Below, one piece after another: positions 5,836-8,304 of a DNA stretch of 8,304 bases (positions are counted from its first letter, which is position 1; the number at the start of each line of letters is the position of its first letter). This DNA comes from Bacteroidia bacterium. Its GTDB lineage: Bacteria > Bacteroidota > Bacteroidia > Bacteroidales > Azobacteroidaceae. A model generated the notes under the pieces. It saw only the letters and a list, made by a program, of their open reading frames with translations. It was not told the DNA's origin and did not search any database. The position numbers were made by a program, and so were the translations under genes. The stretch covers positions 1-8,304 of the forward strand of contig BNWW01000078.1 of the NCBI GenBank assembly GCA_025999115.1, given 5' to 3'.

Positions 5836-7986
5836 TTCAAATACAAAGCTTTCGTATTCGTCGCTCATATAGGCCGTTACGCCGTGATTCATTAAAAAGG
5901 CGCCGGAAAATGTTTTGCCGTTCCAATCGTTCAATCGCGATTGTCCGAATTTATTGATTTCTTTCAATGTGTAATTTGCATCGGGATTTAATCCTTTCAA
6001 ATAGAGCGTTTGCGTGTTGCCATGAATGGCTTTTTGTTGTAAAAACGAATAGACTACGGCGCGTGATTGGTCGTCCAAAACATACATCAAAGCCACGCGA
6101 TTGCTTTCGTAAGGCGACAATAAACGGTATAAATCACCGAATTGCACCACTTCTTTCACATGGTTGTAATCTTGGATAGCTTGTTTGCAGAAGGCTTTTT
6201 CTTCGTCGGTCATCTGGGCGGGCTGTAAATCCATTCCCAGTTTTCCGGTTGCCGCCACATCGAAACGGAATTTTAGCGACATGGAGCGGCCGGTGATGTG
6301 ATTCGGACAAACCGATACGTGGCTTGCCGTACAGATTGCAGGAAAGAATTGATTCACACCCCATTGGATGCGGATACGATCGAGCGGGTCGCCGTTGTCG
6401 CTGACCCAAAATTCGTCGAAATAAGGTAGGGAGCCGTAGTCGATTCGTCCGCCGCCGCCCGAACAAGCCATGATGACTACATCAGTATATTTTTCGCGCA
6501 CCCGTTTCAATACTTTCATCAAGCCGCGCACATATTCAACCCAGAGGTGTGATTGTTTGTCTTTCGAGAGATAAAACGAGCCGGAATTGGTTACAAACCG
6601 GTTGCAATCCCATTTGATATACGAAATACCGGGAGTTTCGGTCATCGTTTTATCCACAATATTAAAAACATAATCTTGGACAGCCGGATTGCACAGATCC
6701 AAAATCAATTGGTTGCGGCTCAAATCCAAATCGCGGTGGGGTTGGGTAATAATCCAATCGGGATGTTTTTCGTATAAGTCGCTATGCGGATTGACCATTT
6801 CGGGTTCCAACCAAATGCCGAATTTGATGTTGCGTTTTTGACATTGTTTGACCAAATATCCCAAACCGTCGGGCAACTTGGCGTGATTGACTTCCCAATC
6901 GCCCAAACCGGCTTCGTCGTTGTTGCGCGGGTATTTGTTGCCGAACCAGCCGTCGTCCAACAGGAATAAATCGAATCCCATATCGGCGGCGTCGTTGATA
7001 ATTCCGGTCAAAATTTCGTTGTTGAAATTGAAATAGGTTGCTTCCCAATTGTTCATCAAACTCAGATGCGGTTGGTTGCCGTGATAGACCCCGTATTGTC
7101 GCGCCCAACGATGGAAACGGCGCGAAACCAAGCCTTTGCCTTCGTTGCTGTATGTATAAAGTAGGGCCGGCGTGGTCAAGGTTTCATCTTTTTCCAACAA
7201 ATATTGTCCCGCATACGAATTGATTCCGGTTATCACGCGCAATTTATTTTGATTGTCCACGCTGAATTGCAGGGCAAAACTGCCCGGCCAAGCTAAGGCG
7301 CCGCCGATTAATTGACCGTAGTTTTCTTCGGCCGCCTGATCTAACGAAAGATAGAAAAACGAGTGGGCAAATTCGTTGGCGCGCACGCCCAAACGTGATT
7401 CTACGGTGGTGAGGCCGCGACTTAACAAGCGTTCGGTTTGATGCATTTCGTTTGCCCAATTGCCGTGGTAATCGGTTAGATAGTATTTCGGAGATGAAAA
7501 TGTTAGACACGACGAAGCGTAATCATACAAGGTGATTCGTCCTTTTTCCTGATTTGAATATTCCGTCCATTGCGCAATAATATCCTCTTTTTCGTAGGTT
7601 TTGAACGACACTTTTACTTGAAACGGATAATACGAATCTTTCAGGTAAATATCGGTTTGAACTTGATTATTGTCGATGCGTTTGGTTTCGGTGCGGTCGA
7701 AAATCAAGTCGGTCGATGTGTTGCCGTCGATGTGTACTGCCCGCAGAGCTGGTTGGTGCACATAATTTCCGCCGAAAGTCAGCACGATAGCGTCGTTGGA
7801 AGCGGGAATAGCGCGGCAATCGGCGTCGTTCAAAGCATTACCGAAATAAGATTGGACTACTTGTTGTTTATCGTTTGTTTTGTAAACCAAACACGTGTTT
7901 TTCGTGCGAATGATGATGGGGACGTTTTCTGCAAAAACGCTCCCCAACAACAATAATCCGGCAAAGAGTATAAGTGTTTTTTTCAT
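5821..7986 (-). CDS. secreted GH36-family alpha-galactosidase
   Basis: This 721-residue enzyme belongs to glycoside hydrolase family 36 (clan GH-D), retaining enzymes that remove alpha-1,6-linked galactose from melibiose, raffinose-type sugars or galactomannan side chains. A signal peptide (hydrophobic core about 4-18, likely cut after VFA at 17-19) sends it to the periplasm or beyond; there is no lipobox. An N-terminal beta-sandwich (about 20-300) precedes the (beta/alpha)8 barrel. Barrel motifs are LDDGWF (343-348), IWLEPEMV (391-398), YIKWDCNR (456-463) with nucleophile D460, CSGGGGR (508-514) and FWVSDN (526-531) with acid/base D530. The C-terminal beta domain runs from about 615. The length is normal for the ~720-730-residue GH36 type and all catalytic residues are present. 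Alpha-N-acetylgalactosaminidase activity is known in this family but is less likely. No SusC/SusD genes or sugar regulators are next to it within the window. Confidence 0.95.
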   Translation of the reverse strand: MKKTLILFAGLLLLGSVFAENVPIIIRTKNTCLVYKTNDKQQVVQSYFGNALNDADCRAIPASNDAIVLTFGGNYVHQPALRAVHIDGNTSTDLIFDRTETKRIDNNQVQTDIYLKDSYYPFQVKVSFKTYEKEDIIAQWTEYSNQEKGRITLYDYASSCLTFSSPKYYLTDYHGNWANEMHQTERLLSRGLTTVESRLGVRANEFAHSFFYLSLDQAAEENYGQLIGGALAWPGSFALQFSVDNQNKLRVITGINSYAGQYLLEKDETLTTPALLYTYSNEGKGLVSRRFHRWARQYGVYHGNQPHLSLMNNWEATYFNFNNEILTGIINDAADMGFDLFLLDDGWFGNKYPRNNDEAGLGDWEVNHAKLPDGLGYLVKQCQKRNIKFGIWLEPEMVNPHSDLYEKHPDWIITQPHRDLDLSRNQLILDLCNPAVQDYVFNIVDKTMTETPGISYIKWDCNRFVTNSGSFYLSKDKQSHLWVEYVRGLMKVLKRVREKYTDVVIMACSGGGGRIDYGSLPYFDEFWVSDNGDPLDRIRIQWGVNQFFPAICTASHVSVCPNHITGRSMSLKFRFDVAATGKLGMDLQPAQMTDEEKAFCKQAIQDYNHVKEVVQFGDLYRLLSPYESNRVALMYVLDDQSRAVVYSFLQQKAIHGNTQTLYLKGLNPDANYTLKEINKFGQSRLNDWNGKTFSGAFLMNHGVTAYMSDEYESFVFELRKN

Positions 7987-8026
7987 TTTTTTGATATAAT
8001 CTATTATAAATTCGTAACAGAAGCGG
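7987..8026 (-). promoter_or_regulatory. leader of the GH36 gene with an AT palindrome
   Basis: The segment between the promoter and the ATG of the GH36 gene is about 37-40 bases long and very AT-rich, with no Shine-Dalgarno sequence. It contains TATAAT (7995-8000), a 2-base spacer CT, and ATTATA (8003-8008), a perfect inverted repeat with 6-base arms. It may be an operator or only a product of the base composition; as an RNA hairpin it would be weak. Confidence 0.35.
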
Positions 8027-8057
8027 CAAAGGTATGCAAAATGACGTTTATTTGCAA
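8027..8057 (-). promoter_or_regulatory. Bacteroidota-type promoter for the GH36 gene
   Basis: On the minus strand TTG (8057-8055), 20 bases, then TACCTTTG (8034-8027). The box sequences, the following C after each box and the 20-base spacing are the same as in the phosphoesterase promoter. The first box overlaps the last codons of the small exported protein. Transcription would start near 8023. Confidence 0.75.
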
Positions 8058-8304
8058 GTTTTTCGTGTCATTCTGTAACTGTAAGCGATACCTAAACCGG
8101 CTAATAGCCAGAGGGAATCGCCGATGGCGCCGGTGGCGTTGTTACTACCGTTGTTGCCACCCGGTGCATCCAAGCGCAAATTGCCGCTTGTGGTTGCTTC
8201 GGTGTTTTCGGATTGCAACCAATTGTCGGTGCGGTCTTTGAGGGTGCTGCGGTCGGCGAATGTGGCGCCGGCCAGTAAAATTGTTATTGCTAAAATTGTT
8301 GCTC
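8048..8304 (-). CDS. small exported protein with a C-terminal membrane tail (5' end outside window)
   Basis: The last 84 codons of a minus-strand gene are visible, ending at a TAA at 8050-8048; the start lies beyond the right edge, probably only a few codons away. The visible part opens in a signal-peptide core (ILAITILLAGATFA) with a likely cut before DRS. A hydrophilic stretch follows, ending in a Gly/Asn-rich run (PGGNNGSNN), then a motif GAIGDSLWLLAGLGIAYSY and a basic tail (RMTRKTCK). Tiny Bacteroidota proteins with a PIGDGLWLL-like hydrophobic segment and a basic end are familiar to me as a common but poorly described type; the layout (signal, spacer, membrane helix, basic tail) recalls C-terminal sorting signals such as PEP-CTERM, without that motif. 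It lies 61 bases upstream of the GH36 gene on the same strand. Function unknown. Confidence 0.8.
   Translation of the reverse strand, partial: ATILAITILLAGATFADRSTLKDRTDNWLQSENTEATTSGNLRLDAPGGNNGSNNATGAIGDSLWLLAGLGIAYSYRMTRKTCK

Noticed and set aside
5967..7956. Plus-strand open frames across the GH36 gene
   Set aside because: They lie opposite an intact enzyme gene, have no promoter or start context, and their translations show no recognisable features.
8041..8241. Plus-strand 66-codon frame at the right end, rich in Arg and Cys
   Set aside because: The minus strand of the same stretch encodes a coherent signal peptide, spacer and membrane tail, while this translation looks like a shadow of it.

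Overview
The window looks like chromosomal DNA from a member of the Bacteroidota, most likely Bacteroidales. Three gene starts are preceded by the phylum-typical promoter (a TTG or TTTG box about 20 bases before TAnnTTTG), no clear Shine-Dalgarno sequences are seen, intergenic DNA is very AT-rich, and the gene families fit (secreted GH36, a long TPR protein, a small GDSLW-type membrane-tail protein). The genus cannot be named from sequence alone.

Layout. Positions 1-214 are AT-rich and non-coding as far as I can see, ending in a good promoter. A tight plus-strand cluster follows: trkA (215-1552), a lipoprotein with a von Willebrand A-like fold (1560-2801), a small three-span membrane protein (2804-3286) and a secreted 14-repeat TPR protein (3296-5302). 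The gaps are 7, 2 and 9 bases and I found no internal promoter, so the four are probably one transcript. The TPR gene meets a minus-strand gene tail to tail; their stop codons interlock in one TTAA. The minus-strand genes, in the direction of transcription, are: the 3' part of a small exported protein running off the right edge (8048-8304), a secreted GH36 alpha-galactosidase (5821-7986) and a YfcE-type metallophosphoesterase (5299-5799). The last two each have their own promoter, with the same box sequence and spacing.

How the genes may work together. TrkA is the cytoplasmic nucleotide-binding regulator of a Trk/Ktr potassium channel, but no trkH is in the window. The next three genes look like an envelope module: a lipid-anchored VWA protein, an inner-membrane protein whose two loop cysteines are predicted to face the periplasm, and a periplasmic TPR scaffold. 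I do not recognise this trio as a named system, and it is the best candidate here for undescribed biology. It resembles the Bat (BatA-E) theme of VWA plus TPR envelope proteins but has a different architecture. The minus-strand genes look like ordinary metabolic or accessory genes with no SusC/SusD pair beside the galactosidase.
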